Positions 1-7,128 are shown, counted from the stretch's first letter. The stretch is DNA of 9,369 bases from Deltaproteobacteria bacterium (GCA_021789795.1 JAJYJA010000096.1:1-9369), one strand, 5' to 3'. Translations and numbers: made by a program. The notes: a model not told the origin generated them from the letters alone.

Positions 1-2048
1 GGATGTCCAAGGCGGGGTTCTTCACCGCCGAGTCGCCCAGCGGTCTGGACGCCTTAAACGACTTCCAGACCCTGATGCCGGACGCCATCCTGCTCGATGT
101 CATCATGCCGGACATGGACGGCTTTGAGGTCTGCGCCCGCATCCGCCAGATGCCGGGCGGCGAGCGGGTGCCGATCATCATGATCACCGGCCAGGACGAC
201 TACGAGTCCATCAACCACGCCTTCAACTGCGGGGCCACCGACTTCGTGGTCAAGCCCATCAACCCCCTGCTCTTAAGCTACAAGATCCGCTATATCATCC
301 GGGCCAACCAGGCGATTTCCGACTTGAGCGTCCGGGAGGTCATGCTGGCCGCGGCCCGGGAGGTGGCCCACCTCACCAACTGGGAGTGGCGGCTGACCGA
401 CAACAGCCTGGTCTGGGGCGAGGAGATGAGCCGCCTGGTGGGGATCACCCACGACAACGCCCCCAAGTCCTACGACGACTTCTTGAACCTCATCTTCCCT
501 GACGACCGTCCGGCGGTGGCCGAGGCCATCCTGGAGGGCCTGGAGCGCAAGTCCAACATCGCCTTTGAGCACCGGCTGGTGAGCAGCGACGGCATCGAGC
601 TGACCTTCCGCCAGGACGGCAAGGTGCTCTTGGGCGGCGACGGGGTGCCGCTGAAGATCATCTTCACCTGCCAGGACATCACCCAGGCCAAGATCACCGA
701 ACAGAAGATCAAGTTTCTGGTCTATTACGACCGGTTGACCGGCCTGCCCAACCGTTTTTTGTTCAAGGAGCACCTGGCCAAGGCGATGAACAACTGCCGC
801 CGCAGCGGCCTGTCGCTGGCGGTGCTCTTCCTGGACATCGACAGCTTCCGCACCATCAACACCACCTTTGGCCGCGAGGTGGGCGACCGGGTGCTGACCC
901 TGGTCTCCAAGCGGGTTCAGGACTCGCTGCGCCGCTCGGATCTCACCGGCTGCATCACCGAAAACGAGATCACCGCCCGCTTCGGGGCCGACGAGTTCGG
1001 GATCATTCTCGAAGGCCTGCGGGACATGGCCGACGCCGCCATCGTCGCCCGCCGGATCATCGAGTCCTTGATCCAGGTGGTGGTCATCGACCAGCGCGAG
1101 ATCTTCCTGAGCTGCCGGGTGGGGCTCTCCGCCTTTCCCCACGACGGCGACACGGTGGACGAGCTGATGAAGTGCGCCGATTCGGCCCTGTCCTCGGCCA
1201 AGGAACTGGAACGTAACAGCTACCAGTTCTACACCGCCGAGTTAAACACCAAGGCCTTTGCCCGCTTCGCCCTGGAGACTAGCCTGAGAAGGGCGGTGGA
1301 GCGGGAGGAGTTTGCCCTCCTCTATCAGCCGCAGGTGACCTTGACCACCGGCAAGGTCACCGGGGTGGAGGCCTTGATCCGCTGGCAGCATCCCGAGTTC
1401 GGGGTGATCTCGCCCATGAAGTTCATCCCGTTAGCCGAGGATACCGGGCTGATCGTGCCCATCGGGGAGTGGGTCTTGCGGGCCGCCTGCCGGCAGTGCA
1501 AGCTCTGGGAGGAGGCGGGGCAGACGATCCGGGTGGCGGTCAACCTCTCCGCCGGGCAGTTCAGGGACGAGCGGCTGTTGGGTATGGTGACTAAGGCCTT
1601 GGCCGACACCGGGGTCAATCCGGAGCTTATCGAGCTTGAGATCACCGAGTCGATGCTGATGGATAACGTCGATGGCAGCATCGAGCGGATGGATAAGTTG
1701 AGCCAGTTGGGCTGCCGGCTGTCCATCGACGACTTCGGTACCGGCTACTCCTCCCTGAACTACCTGAAGCGTTTCCCGGTGGATACGCTCAAGGTCGATC
1801 GTTCCTTTGTCAGCGACCTGACCAACAGCGAGGACGACGCCATGATCGTCCGGGCCATCGTCACCCTGGCCCACAACCTCAATCTGGAGGTGGTGGCCGA
1901 GGGGGTGGAGACCAGCGACCACTTGAACTACCTCTCCCGCCTAAGCTGCGATTTCGTGCAGGGCTACTTCGTCAGCCGCCCGGTGTCGGTTAAGGAGGTG
2001 GAGTCCTTCTTCGGGGCCTGGACGATCAACGACCTCATCTCCTCATAG
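1..2048 (+). CDS. Response regulator with PAS, GGDEF and EAL domains (c-di-GMP phosphodiesterase type), 5' partial
   Basis: Cytoplasmic two-component output protein predicted to hydrolyse c-di-GMP. Numbering is from the first in-window Met (base 3). The receiver domain covers about 1-100, with phospho-acceptor Asp32 (LLDVIMPDMDG), Thr62 and Lys84. The beta1 strand and acidic pocket of the receiver are absent, so the true start lies upstream of the window and the Met at base 3 is internal. A PAS-like fold follows (about 115-230), then GGDEF (about 236-410) and EAL (about 420-675). The EAL catalytic set is complete: Glu456 of EAL, Asn514, Glu546, Asp576-Asp577, Lys597, Glu633 and Gln653. The GGDEF motif reads GADEF (328-332), and the I-site RxxD position reads TENE. 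Synthase activity is therefore doubtful, and this domain may instead bind GTP as a regulator. The stop overlaps the stop of the convergent oxidoreductase gene by 6 bp. Domain identities are certain; the stimulus and net activity are inferred. Confidence 0.93.
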   Translation, partial: MSKAGFFTAESPSGLDALNDFQTLMPDAILLDVIMPDMDGFEVCARIRQMPGGERVPIIMITGQDDYESINHAFNCGATDFVVKPINPLLLSYKIRYIIRANQAISDLSVREVMLAAAREVAHLTNWEWRLTDNSLVWGEEMSRLVGITHDNAPKSYDDFLNLIFPDDRPAVAEAILEGLERKSNIAFEHRLVSSDGIELTFRQDGKVLLGGDGVPLKIIFTCQDITQAKITEQKIKFLVYYDRLTGLPNRFLFKEHLAKAMNNCRRSGLSLAVLFLDIDSFRTINTTFGREVGDRVLTLVSKRVQDSLRRSDLTGCITENEITARFGADEFGIILEGLRDMADAAIVARRIIESLIQVVVIDQREIFLSCRVGLSAFPHDGDTVDELMKCADSALSSAKELERNSYQFYTAELNTKAFARFALETSLRRAVEREEFALLYQPQVTLTTGKVTGVEALIRWQHPEFGVISPMKFIPLAEDTGLIVPIGEWVLRAACRQCKLWEEAGQTIRVAVNLSAGQFRDERLLGMVTKALADTGVNPELIELEITESMLMDNVDGSIERMDKLSQLGCRLSIDDFGTGYSSLNYLKRFPVDTLKVDRSFVSDLTNSEDDAMIVRAIVTLAHNLNLEVVAEGVETSDHLNYLSRLSCDFVQGYFVSRPVSVKEVESFFGAWTINDLISS

Positions 2049-3011
2049 GCAGGCGACCCAACCCCCCGTCCTTGCCGCCCGGTCGCAGGCCGCGCAGACC
2101 CTGACCGCCGCCCAGCCCTCCTGGCCAGGGAGGGGGTTCTCCCCCAGGCCCGCCAGATAATCCAGCCAGTCTCGGAGCAGGGGGAGGATGGTCGGCCCTG
2201 GTCGTTCGTGCTTAAAGGCGGTGACCTCGGCCCCTTGCACCAGTTCCAGTTGTCCATGCACCTGGTCGCCCTGCAACTGCCCCGCCTCCCCCATGAACTC
2301 GTAACGTCCCGCCCTGGCCGCCCCCACCTTGCCCGCCAGCAGCGTGCCCAGCGCCCCGCCGCTCAGCTCGAATTGGGCGGCGAGCAGGTCCTCCAGGTTG
2401 GGGTTGTGTACCCGCCGGGCCGTGGCCTGGATGCGGACGATCTCCTGGCCGGTGATGAAGCGCAGGGCGTCGAAGACGTGCACCGCGGTGTGGAAGATGA
2501 CCCCGCCGCCCGCCAGTTCCGGGCGGGTCAGCCAGTCGAGGGTGGATGGTTCAAGCTGATGGGTGGCGGAGAGGCAGCGTAGCTCGCCGATTCGGGGGAA
2601 TTCCCGCCGCAGCCCGAGGATGACCTGGTTGTAGCGCAGGGTCTGGGCCACGGTCAGCGGCAGGCCGGCGGCCTGAAAGCCCGCCACCATGGCCTGGGCG
2701 ACGGGCACGCTTACGGCCAGCGGTTTTTCGATGAGCAGGGGTTTTTGGTGATTAAGGCAGCAGGCGGCGATCTCTGGGTTCAGGTTGGGGGTGGTGACGC
2801 TGATCACCGCCTCCACTCGCGGGTCGGCGACGAGCTGTCGCCAGTCTTGGTGGTAGGCGGCCTGCCAGCGGTCGGCCTGTTCCTTGCCGATGGCTGGCGA
2901 GCGCCGGCAGATGGCGGTCAGTTCGGCGCGATCCGTCAGGTCGCGGACGAGGTGTTCGGCATAGCGGCTGCCGTGTTTGCCGGTGCCGATGATGCCGATC
3001 CCCCGTCTCAT
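2043..3011 (-). CDS. Gfo/Idh/MocA-family NAD(P)-dependent oxidoreductase
   Basis: 322-residue soluble dehydrogenase of the Gfo/Idh/MocA family, which usually oxidises or reduces sugars, sugar nucleotides or inositols with NAD(P). The N-terminal Rossmann fold shows GTGKHG (9-14). The family EKP motif lies at 95-97, with the catalytic-type Lys96. The C-terminal substrate domain carries GGG (168-170) followed by HTAVHVFD, which supplies His178 and Asp181 of the usual HxxD pattern; His174 sits where many members have Asp. Length is normal for the family. Its ATG overlaps the stop of the FtsB-like gene (ATGA, 3011-3008), so it is probably the last gene of the pyrG-kdsA-kdsC-lptC operon. That context hints at an envelope sugar as substrate, for example a UDP-sugar, but nothing in the sequence fixes the substrate. 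The family call is firm and the function is open. Confidence 0.9.
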   Translation of the reverse strand: MRRGIGIIGTGKHGSRYAEHLVRDLTDRAELTAICRRSPAIGKEQADRWQAAYHQDWRQLVADPRVEAVISVTTPNLNPEIAACCLNHQKPLLIEKPLAVSVPVAQAMVAGFQAAGLPLTVAQTLRYNQVILGLRREFPRIGELRCLSATHQLEPSTLDWLTRPELAGGGVIFHTAVHVFDALRFITGQEIVRIQATARRVHNPNLEDLLAAQFELSGGALGTLLAGKVGAARAGRYEFMGEAGQLQGDQVHGQLELVQGAEVTAFKHERPGPTILPLLRDWLDYLAGLGENPLPGQEGWAAVRVCAACDRAARTGGWVACL

Positions 3012-3328
3012 GGTTGGCGTTTTTTCTTCGCCGGCGCCTCGAAGACGACCTCGTTTTTCTTCAGCATCCCCAGCTTTTGGCGGGCGATTTTTTCGATGTA
3101 GCTGGGGTCGTTCTTTAGGTGCTCGACCTCGTCCTTCAACTCCTGGTTCTGGTTTTTTAGCTGGGCGATCTCGGCCTGGGTGCGGGTGAGTTGGCCGCGC
3201 AGGGCGAGATACTGACGGCCGCCGTAGGGCACCAGGTACACCAGGAGGAATACCGCCGCCAGGAAGATGCCGATCACGGCCAGCAGCCTTTGGTGGCGTT
3301 GCAGGGGCGAGGGCGGGATGGTAGGCAT
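3008..3328 (-). CDS. ftsB: FtsB/DivIC-family septum formation initiator protein
   Basis: 106-residue bitopic membrane protein. A short cytoplasmic N-terminus is followed by one transmembrane helix (about 14-34), then a coiled coil (about 40-75, rich in Leu, Gln, Lys and Glu), then the conserved segment DPSYIEKIARQKLGM (74-88) and NEVVF. Proteins of this family (FtsB in Gram-negatives, DivIC in Gram-positives) join FtsL and FtsQ in the divisome and help activate septal peptidoglycan synthesis. Size and architecture fit FtsB. The gene starts 7 bp after the lptC stop, and its stop overlaps the next start (ATGA). Only a weak purine stretch precedes the ATG, so translation may depend on coupling. 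In beta- and gammaproteobacteria ftsB typically follows eno in a pyrG-(kdsA)-eno-ftsB arrangement, which supports the assignment here. The C-terminal tail is very basic (KKKRQP). Confidence 0.85.
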   Translation of the reverse strand: MPTIPPSPLQRHQRLLAVIGIFLAAVFLLVYLVPYGGRQYLALRGQLTRTQAEIAQLKNQNQELKDEVEHLKNDPSYIEKIARQKLGMLKKNEVVFEAPAKKKRQP

Positions 3329-3335
3329 GGTCTCT

Positions 3336-3890
3336 TTAAGTGGCGGGCGGCGGCGGGGTGTAGAGGAATTTGACCCGTGACCCCACCCGCAGGTAGCCGG
3401 TTTGGGTGTTGTAACGAAAGCTGGTGCCGGTGAGTCGCATTCCCTGGCCGGTTATCTCCACCGGGGCCGCGCTCTTGATGGTGTCGAACCGCAACAGGTA
3501 GCGCAGCGCCTCGGTGTTGATCTTGAGGTCCTGGGTGTCGATGGTCACCGCATCCGTGACGGTCAAGATGCCGGTCTGGGGATCGTAGACCGCCTGGCCG
3601 CCGCTGAGGTGGAGCGGATGGGGGCCTAGTCGGTCGGCCTGGGCCTCGTTCAGGGTGTAGTCACCGTCCTGGCCGCCAGACAGGTCCCGCGCCCGGACGG
3701 TGACCTCGGCTTGGCCGTCTTGACGCTGGGCGAAGGTCAGCCCCGCGATCTCGAAGCTCGATATTTGCTGCCTGACCACGGTCAGCGGGCTGGGCCCCAG
3801 CCGCAGGAAGCGGCCCATCCCCGCCTGCCAGAGCGGGATGGTGGCCATGAAAAATAGGGGTAATTTCCAGGCGAGGCGGTTTGAGCTCAT
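3336..3890 (-). CDS. lptC: LPS export system protein LptC
   Basis: 184-residue inner-membrane protein of the LptC family (LPS ABC-transporter-associated periplasmic protein). It receives LPS from LptB2FG and passes it to LptA. An N-terminal membrane anchor lies at about 7-25, followed by a beta-rich periplasmic domain with the repeating short strands typical of the Lpt jelly-roll. The C-terminal segment (about 153-175, with SFRYNTQTGYLRVGSRVKF) matches the family pattern. Length is close to the E. coli protein (191 residues). The reading frame is open to an ATG at 3956, but I chose the ATG at 3890: it forms an ATGA overlap with the kdsC stop and places the membrane anchor directly at the N-terminus. 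The longer form would add a Pro- and Arg-rich leader encoded inside kdsC. Next to kdsC is the usual place for lptC, but lptA does not follow it here. Confidence 0.87.
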   Translation of the reverse strand: MSSNRLAWKLPLFFMATIPLWQAGMGRFLRLGPSPLTVVRQQISSFEIAGLTFAQRQDGQAEVTVRARDLSGGQDGDYTLNEAQADRLGPHPLHLSGGQAVYDPQTGILTVTDAVTIDTQDLKINTEALRYLLRFDTIKSAAPVEITGQGMRLTGTSFRYNTQTGYLRVGSRVKFLYTPPPPAT

Positions 3891-4543
3891 TGCCGGGCCA
3901 GGTATTCGGCCATGAGCTCCTGGCGGCGGCCCTTGGCCTCGACGATCAGGTCGCACAGTTCGCGCACCGCCCCCTGGCCGCCGGGGTTCTTGGCCACGAA
4001 ATGCACCAGGGGGATGATTTCGGGCATGGCGTCGCTGACCGTGGCGGCCAATCCTACCCGGATCAGGGCCGGCAGGTCGAGCCAGTCGTCGCCCATGTAG
4101 GCGACCTGGGCCAGGGAAAGCTTGAGTTCGGCGATCAGGGAGGACAATACCTCCATCTTGTTCCGGACGCCCTGGAAGACATGGCGCAACCCCAGGTCGT
4201 AGGCCCGGCGGCGCACCGCCTCCGACTGGCGGGCGGTGATCAGGCCCACCTCGACCCCGGTCTTTTGCAGGAGTCTCAGGCCAAAGCCGTCGCGGCAGTG
4301 GAAACTCTTGATCTCGTCCCCGGCCTGGGTGTAGGTGATGGAGCCGTTGGTCAGCACCCCGTCCACGTCGAGGAGCAACAGCTTGATCTCTCTTGCCCGG
4401 TTTAGGCAGGCCGGACGGCTCAAGGGCCCGGTCTTGCCGCCGTGGCGGGACGCGGCCCGGGCGCGCAAGAATTCGGTGAACTCGCAGTCGCCGGGGTAGG
4501 GCCGGGCCGGGTCTCCCGGCGGGCAGGACGGGTTGTCGTTCAT
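3887..4543 (-). CDS. kdsC: 3-deoxy-D-manno-octulosonate 8-phosphate phosphatase (KdsC-type HAD hydrolase)
   Basis: Cytoplasmic HAD-superfamily phosphatase predicted to convert Kdo-8-phosphate to Kdo, the step after KdsA. HAD motif I is DVDGVLT (59-65) with Asp59 nucleophile and Asp61. Motif II Thr103 lies in LITAR, motif III is Lys129, and motif IV is GDDWLDLP (151-158). There is no cap domain, as expected for tetrameric KdsC. At 218 residues it exceeds the usual 170-190 because some 45-50 Pro- and Arg-rich residues precede the catalytic core. No other ATG lies before motif I, and the only alternatives are TTG codons at residues 26 and 41 without a Shine-Dalgarno. The ATG at 4543 overlaps the kdsA stop (ATGA) and is preferred. 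The stop overlaps the lptC start. Adjacency to kdsA makes the Kdo-8-P substrate very likely. Confidence 0.92.
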   Translation of the reverse strand: MNDNPSCPPGDPARPYPGDCEFTEFLRARAASRHGGKTGPLSRPACLNRAREIKLLLLDVDGVLTNGSITYTQAGDEIKSFHCRDGFGLRLLQKTGVEVGLITARQSEAVRRRAYDLGLRHVFQGVRNKMEVLSSLIAELKLSLAQVAYMGDDWLDLPALIRVGLAATVSDAMPEIIPLVHFVAKNPGGQGAVRELCDLIVEAKGRRQELMAEYLARQ

Positions 4544-5364
4544 GTCCGCACCAGGGCGTGGATGGCGAGCAGTTGGTTGAGCAGGGGCTCGACCTGGTCG
4601 AGGGGCAGGGAGTTGGGGCCGTCGCAGAGGGCCTGGTCGGGGTGGGGGTGCACCTCCATGAACAGGCCGTCGATGCCGCAGGCCACCGCCGCCCGGGCGA
4701 GTGGCGGGATGAACTGACGCTGGCCGCCCGAGGCCCCGCCCGCCCCGCCCGGCAACTGGACGCTGTGGGTGGCGTCGTAGATCACCGGGCAGCCGAGCGA
4801 GCGCAACACCGGCAGGGAGCGCATGTCCACCACCAGGTTGTTGTAGCCGAAGCTCGAGCCCCGCTCCAGGAGCAGGAGCTGGTCGTTGCCCGAGTCCTTG
4901 ACCTTCCTTACCGCGTACTCCATGTCCCAGGGCGACAGGAATTGGCCCTTCTTCAGGGCGATGGCCTTGCCGCTCTTGGCCGCCGCCACCAGGAGATCGG
5001 TCTGACGGCAGAGAAAGGCCGGGATCTGGATCAGGTCCAGGGTGTCTTGCACCAACGCCACCTGTCCGGCCTCGTGCACGTCCGAGACCACCGGGATCCC
5101 CAGGGCCTTGATCTTCGAGAGGATTCTCATGCCCTCGCTCAGGCCCGGCCCCCGGAAGGCGGCCAGCGAGGTGCGGTTGGCCTTGTCGAAGGAGGCCTTG
5201 AAGACGTAGGCGATCCCCAGTCGGGCGCAGACCCCGGCCACGGTCTCGGCTACCTCTAATGCCAGGGGCTCTGATTCCAGGACGCAGGGCCCGGCGATCA
5301 ACAAAAAAGGCCGGCCAGGGCCGACCTTGACGGTATCGGTGATGCTGACCTCGGCGATCGGCAT
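4540..5364 (-). CDS. kdsA: 3-deoxy-8-phosphooctulonate (Kdo-8-P) synthase
   Basis: 274-residue TIM-barrel aldolase-type enzyme condensing phosphoenolpyruvate and arabinose-5-phosphate to Kdo-8-phosphate in the cytoplasm. Diagnostic segments are IAGPCVLES (23-31), FKASFDKANRTS (55-66), RGPGLSEGM (71-79), LPAF-like IPAFLCRQTDL (114-124), RGSSFGYNNLVVDMRSLP (168-185) and CDGPN (247-251). Cys27, His200, Glu237 and Asp248 match in identity and spacing the four metal ligands of the metal-dependent Aquifex enzyme (Cys11, His185, Glu222, Asp233). E. coli KdsA has Asn in place of the Cys, so this is predicted to be the metal-dependent class. The start lies 3 bp after the pyrG stop with no clear Shine-Dalgarno, and the stop overlaps the kdsC start. 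Length is normal. Confidence 0.97.
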   Translation of the reverse strand: MPIAEVSITDTVKVGPGRPFLLIAGPCVLESEPLALEVAETVAGVCARLGIAYVFKASFDKANRTSLAAFRGPGLSEGMRILSKIKALGIPVVSDVHEAGQVALVQDTLDLIQIPAFLCRQTDLLVAAAKSGKAIALKKGQFLSPWDMEYAVRKVKDSGNDQLLLLERGSSFGYNNLVVDMRSLPVLRSLGCPVIYDATHSVQLPGGAGGASGGQRQFIPPLARAAVACGIDGLFMEVHPHPDQALCDGPNSLPLDQVEPLLNQLLAIHALVRT

Positions 5365-5367
5365 GGC

Positions 5368-7017
5368 CTAGCGGTGGCCCAGGGCCGCCTTGATGAAGGC
5401 GGTGAACAGGGGGTGGGGCTGCATGGGCGAGGACTTAAACTCGGGGTGGAACTGGCAGCCCAGGAACCAGGGATGGCCGCCGATTTCGACGATCTCCACC
5501 AGGTGTTCGTCGGGCGAGGTGCCGCTGACGATCAGGCCGTTTTCCTCCAGTTGCGCCCGGAACTCGTTGTTGAACTCGTAGCGGTGGCGATGACGTTCGC
5601 TGATGGCCTCCGTTCCGTAGGCCGCCCTGGCGAAGGTGCCCTGCTTGAGCTGGCAGGGGTAGGCCCCCAGGCGCAGGGTGCCGCCCATGTCGGAGCGCTC
5701 GTCGCGCACCTGCACCGTCTCGGTGCGGTAGTCGTACCACTCCTTCATCAGGTAGATCACCGGGTGGCTGGTCTCGTTGGTGAACTCGTGGCTGGTGGCG
5801 TCGTCCATCCCGGCGAGCTGGCGGGCGAACTCGATGACCGCGAGCTGCATCCCCAGGCAGATGCCGAAGAAGGGCACCTTGCGGGTGCGGGCGTAGGTGA
5901 TGGCCCGGATCTTGCCTTCCACCCCCCGCTTGCCGAAGCCGCCCGGCACCAGGATGCCGTCCAAGCCGCCCAAGAGGGCCTCGGGCTCCTGCTGCTCCAG
6001 GTCTTCGGCGCTGACGTAGCGCAGGTTGACCCGGGCGTCGTTGGCCACCCCGCCGTGCACCAGGGCCTCGTGCAGGCTCTTGTAGGACTCGGTGAGATCG
6101 ACGTACTTGCCGATGATGCCGATATGCACCTGCCGGCCTGGATTCTTGATTTTTTCGATCAGCCGCTCCCAGTTGGCCAGCCGCGGCGCCCCGGTCCAGA
6201 TGTTCAAGTGCTTGAGGATCTTCTCGTCCAAGCCCTCGCGGTGGAAGCAGAGCGGCACCTCGTAGATGCTGTCCACGTCCTGGGCGGTGATGACGTCGCC
6301 CGCGTCCACGTTGCAGAACAGGGCGATCTTGGCCTTGATCTCCTTGGAGAGTTGGGTCTCGGTGCGGCAGAGGAGGATGTCGGGCTGGATACCGATGGCC
6401 CGGAGTTCCTTGACGCTGTGTTGGGTGGGCTTGGTCTTGACCTCGCCGGCGGTCTTGATGTACGGCACCCAGGTGACGTGGATGAACAGGGCGTTTTCCC
6501 GGCCATGATCGATGCGGAACTGGCGGATGGCCTCCAGGAAGGGCTGGCCCTCGATGTCGCCGATGGTGCCGCCGATCTCGACGATGGCCACGTCCACCGA
6601 GCCGTCCAGTTGCAGGATGGCGGCCTTGATCTCGTCGGTGATGTGGGGGATGACCTGGACGGTGCCGCCCTGGTATTCGCCCCGCCGTTCCTTGGTGATC
6701 ACCGAGTGGTAGATGCGGCCCGAGGTGTAGTTGTTGCCCTGGCCCAGCACCGCCGACGAGAAGCGCTCGTAGTGACCGAGATCGAGGTCGGTCTCCGCCC
6801 CGTCGTCGGTGACGTAGACCTCGCCGTGCTGGAAGGGGTTCATGGTGCCGGGATCGACGTTGATGTAGGGGTCGAGCTTCTGGAAGGTGATCTTGAGCCC
6901 CCGGCTTTCGAGCAAGGCGCCGATGGACGCCGCCGCCAGGCCCTTGCCCAGGGAGGAGAGGACGCCGCCGGTGATGAAGATGTACTTGGTGTTGGAGGAG
7001 TGTTGGGCTGGTTTCAT
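5368..7017 (-). CDS. pyrG: CTP synthase (glutamine-hydrolysing)
   Basis: 549-residue cytoplasmic enzyme converting UTP to CTP with ATP and glutamine (E. coli protein 545). The synthase domain (about 10-275) opens with YIFITGGVLSSLGKG and its P-loop region (17-33), and carries the conserved segments KLDPYINVDPGTM (47-59) and EIGGTIGDIEGQPF (147-160). The class-I glutaminase domain (about 297-545) has the nucleophile Cys387 in FFGICLGMQ, the oxyanion region PGGFGKRG (358-365) and the catalytic His524 and Glu526 in QFHPEF. All catalytic residues are present. The start at 7017 places the first beta strand about 12 residues in, as usual. Preceding sequence is GC-rich (GGGCGGCC) with only a poor Shine-Dalgarno. 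It is the first gene of the Kdo/Lpt cluster, 111 bp after the upstream GGDEF gene. Its product CTP is needed downstream for CMP-Kdo formation by KdsB (not in the window). Confidence 0.98.
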   Translation of the reverse strand: MKPAQHSSNTKYIFITGGVLSSLGKGLAAASIGALLESRGLKITFQKLDPYINVDPGTMNPFQHGEVYVTDDGAETDLDLGHYERFSSAVLGQGNNYTSGRIYHSVITKERRGEYQGGTVQVIPHITDEIKAAILQLDGSVDVAIVEIGGTIGDIEGQPFLEAIRQFRIDHGRENALFIHVTWVPYIKTAGEVKTKPTQHSVKELRAIGIQPDILLCRTETQLSKEIKAKIALFCNVDAGDVITAQDVDSIYEVPLCFHREGLDEKILKHLNIWTGAPRLANWERLIEKIKNPGRQVHIGIIGKYVDLTESYKSLHEALVHGGVANDARVNLRYVSAEDLEQQEPEALLGGLDGILVPGGFGKRGVEGKIRAITYARTRKVPFFGICLGMQLAVIEFARQLAGMDDATSHEFTNETSHPVIYLMKEWYDYRTETVQVRDERSDMGGTLRLGAYPCQLKQGTFARAAYGTEAISERHRHRYEFNNEFRAQLEENGLIVSGTSPDEHLVEIVEIGGHPWFLGCQFHPEFKSSPMQPHPLFTAFIKAALGHR

Positions 7018-7025
7018 GGCCGCCC

Positions 7026-7054
7026 ATTATTATGCAGCAGGGCGTTTTTGTCAT
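7026..7054 (-). promoter_or_regulatory. pyrG: Candidate sigma-70 promoter immediately upstream of pyrG
   Basis: On the minus strand ATGACA (7054-7049, 5 of 6 matches to TTGACA) is separated by exactly 17 bp from AATAAT (7031-7026, 5 of 6 to TATAAT). The following bases are GGGCGGCC and then the pyrG ATG, so transcripts would be leaderless or carry a leader of only a few bases. An overlapping -10 variant, CATAAT, is at 7034-7029. CGCCC (7045-7041) and GGGCG (7025-7021) form a 5-bp inverted repeat around the -10. Confidence 0.4.
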
Positions 7055-7128
7055 TAAAAAAATCAGACCGTGGAAGACCGGGGGCGGGTTAACCGTATTG
7101 TTGCCCCTTTCCCTGCTGATTCTTGTAG

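Noticed and set aside
2208..2582. Plus-strand open frame opposite the oxidoreductase gene
   Set aside because: It is antisense to a clear Rossmann-fold gene and its product has no recognisable domain.
3891..3956. Longer LptC start at 3956
   Set aside because: It would overlap kdsC by about 70 bp and add a non-conserved basic leader before the membrane anchor. The ATG at 3890 gives an ATGA coupling like the neighbours.
7021..7049. Plus-strand terminator CGCCC...GGGCG followed by TTTTT before pyrG
   Set aside because: The stem is only 5 bp with a 14-nt loop, and no plus-strand gene precedes it.
5374..7092. A 572-codon open frame on the plus strand, antisense to pyrG
   Set aside because: It mirrors the pyrG frame in GC-rich DNA, its product is low-complexity (Gly, Val, Asp, Leu, Ala) without domain motifs, and pyrG is unmistakable on the other strand.
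7056..7107. Intrinsic terminator after the GGDEF gene: GGGGC/GCCCC inverted repeat (7107-7103 and 7085-7081), GGTTAACC palindrome (7087-7094) and a T7 run (7062-7056, minus strand)
   Set aside because: The stem is only 5 bp with a long loop, and the T-run lies about 18 nt beyond it, so the classical layout is missing. Rho-dependent end or read-through to pyrG is as likely.
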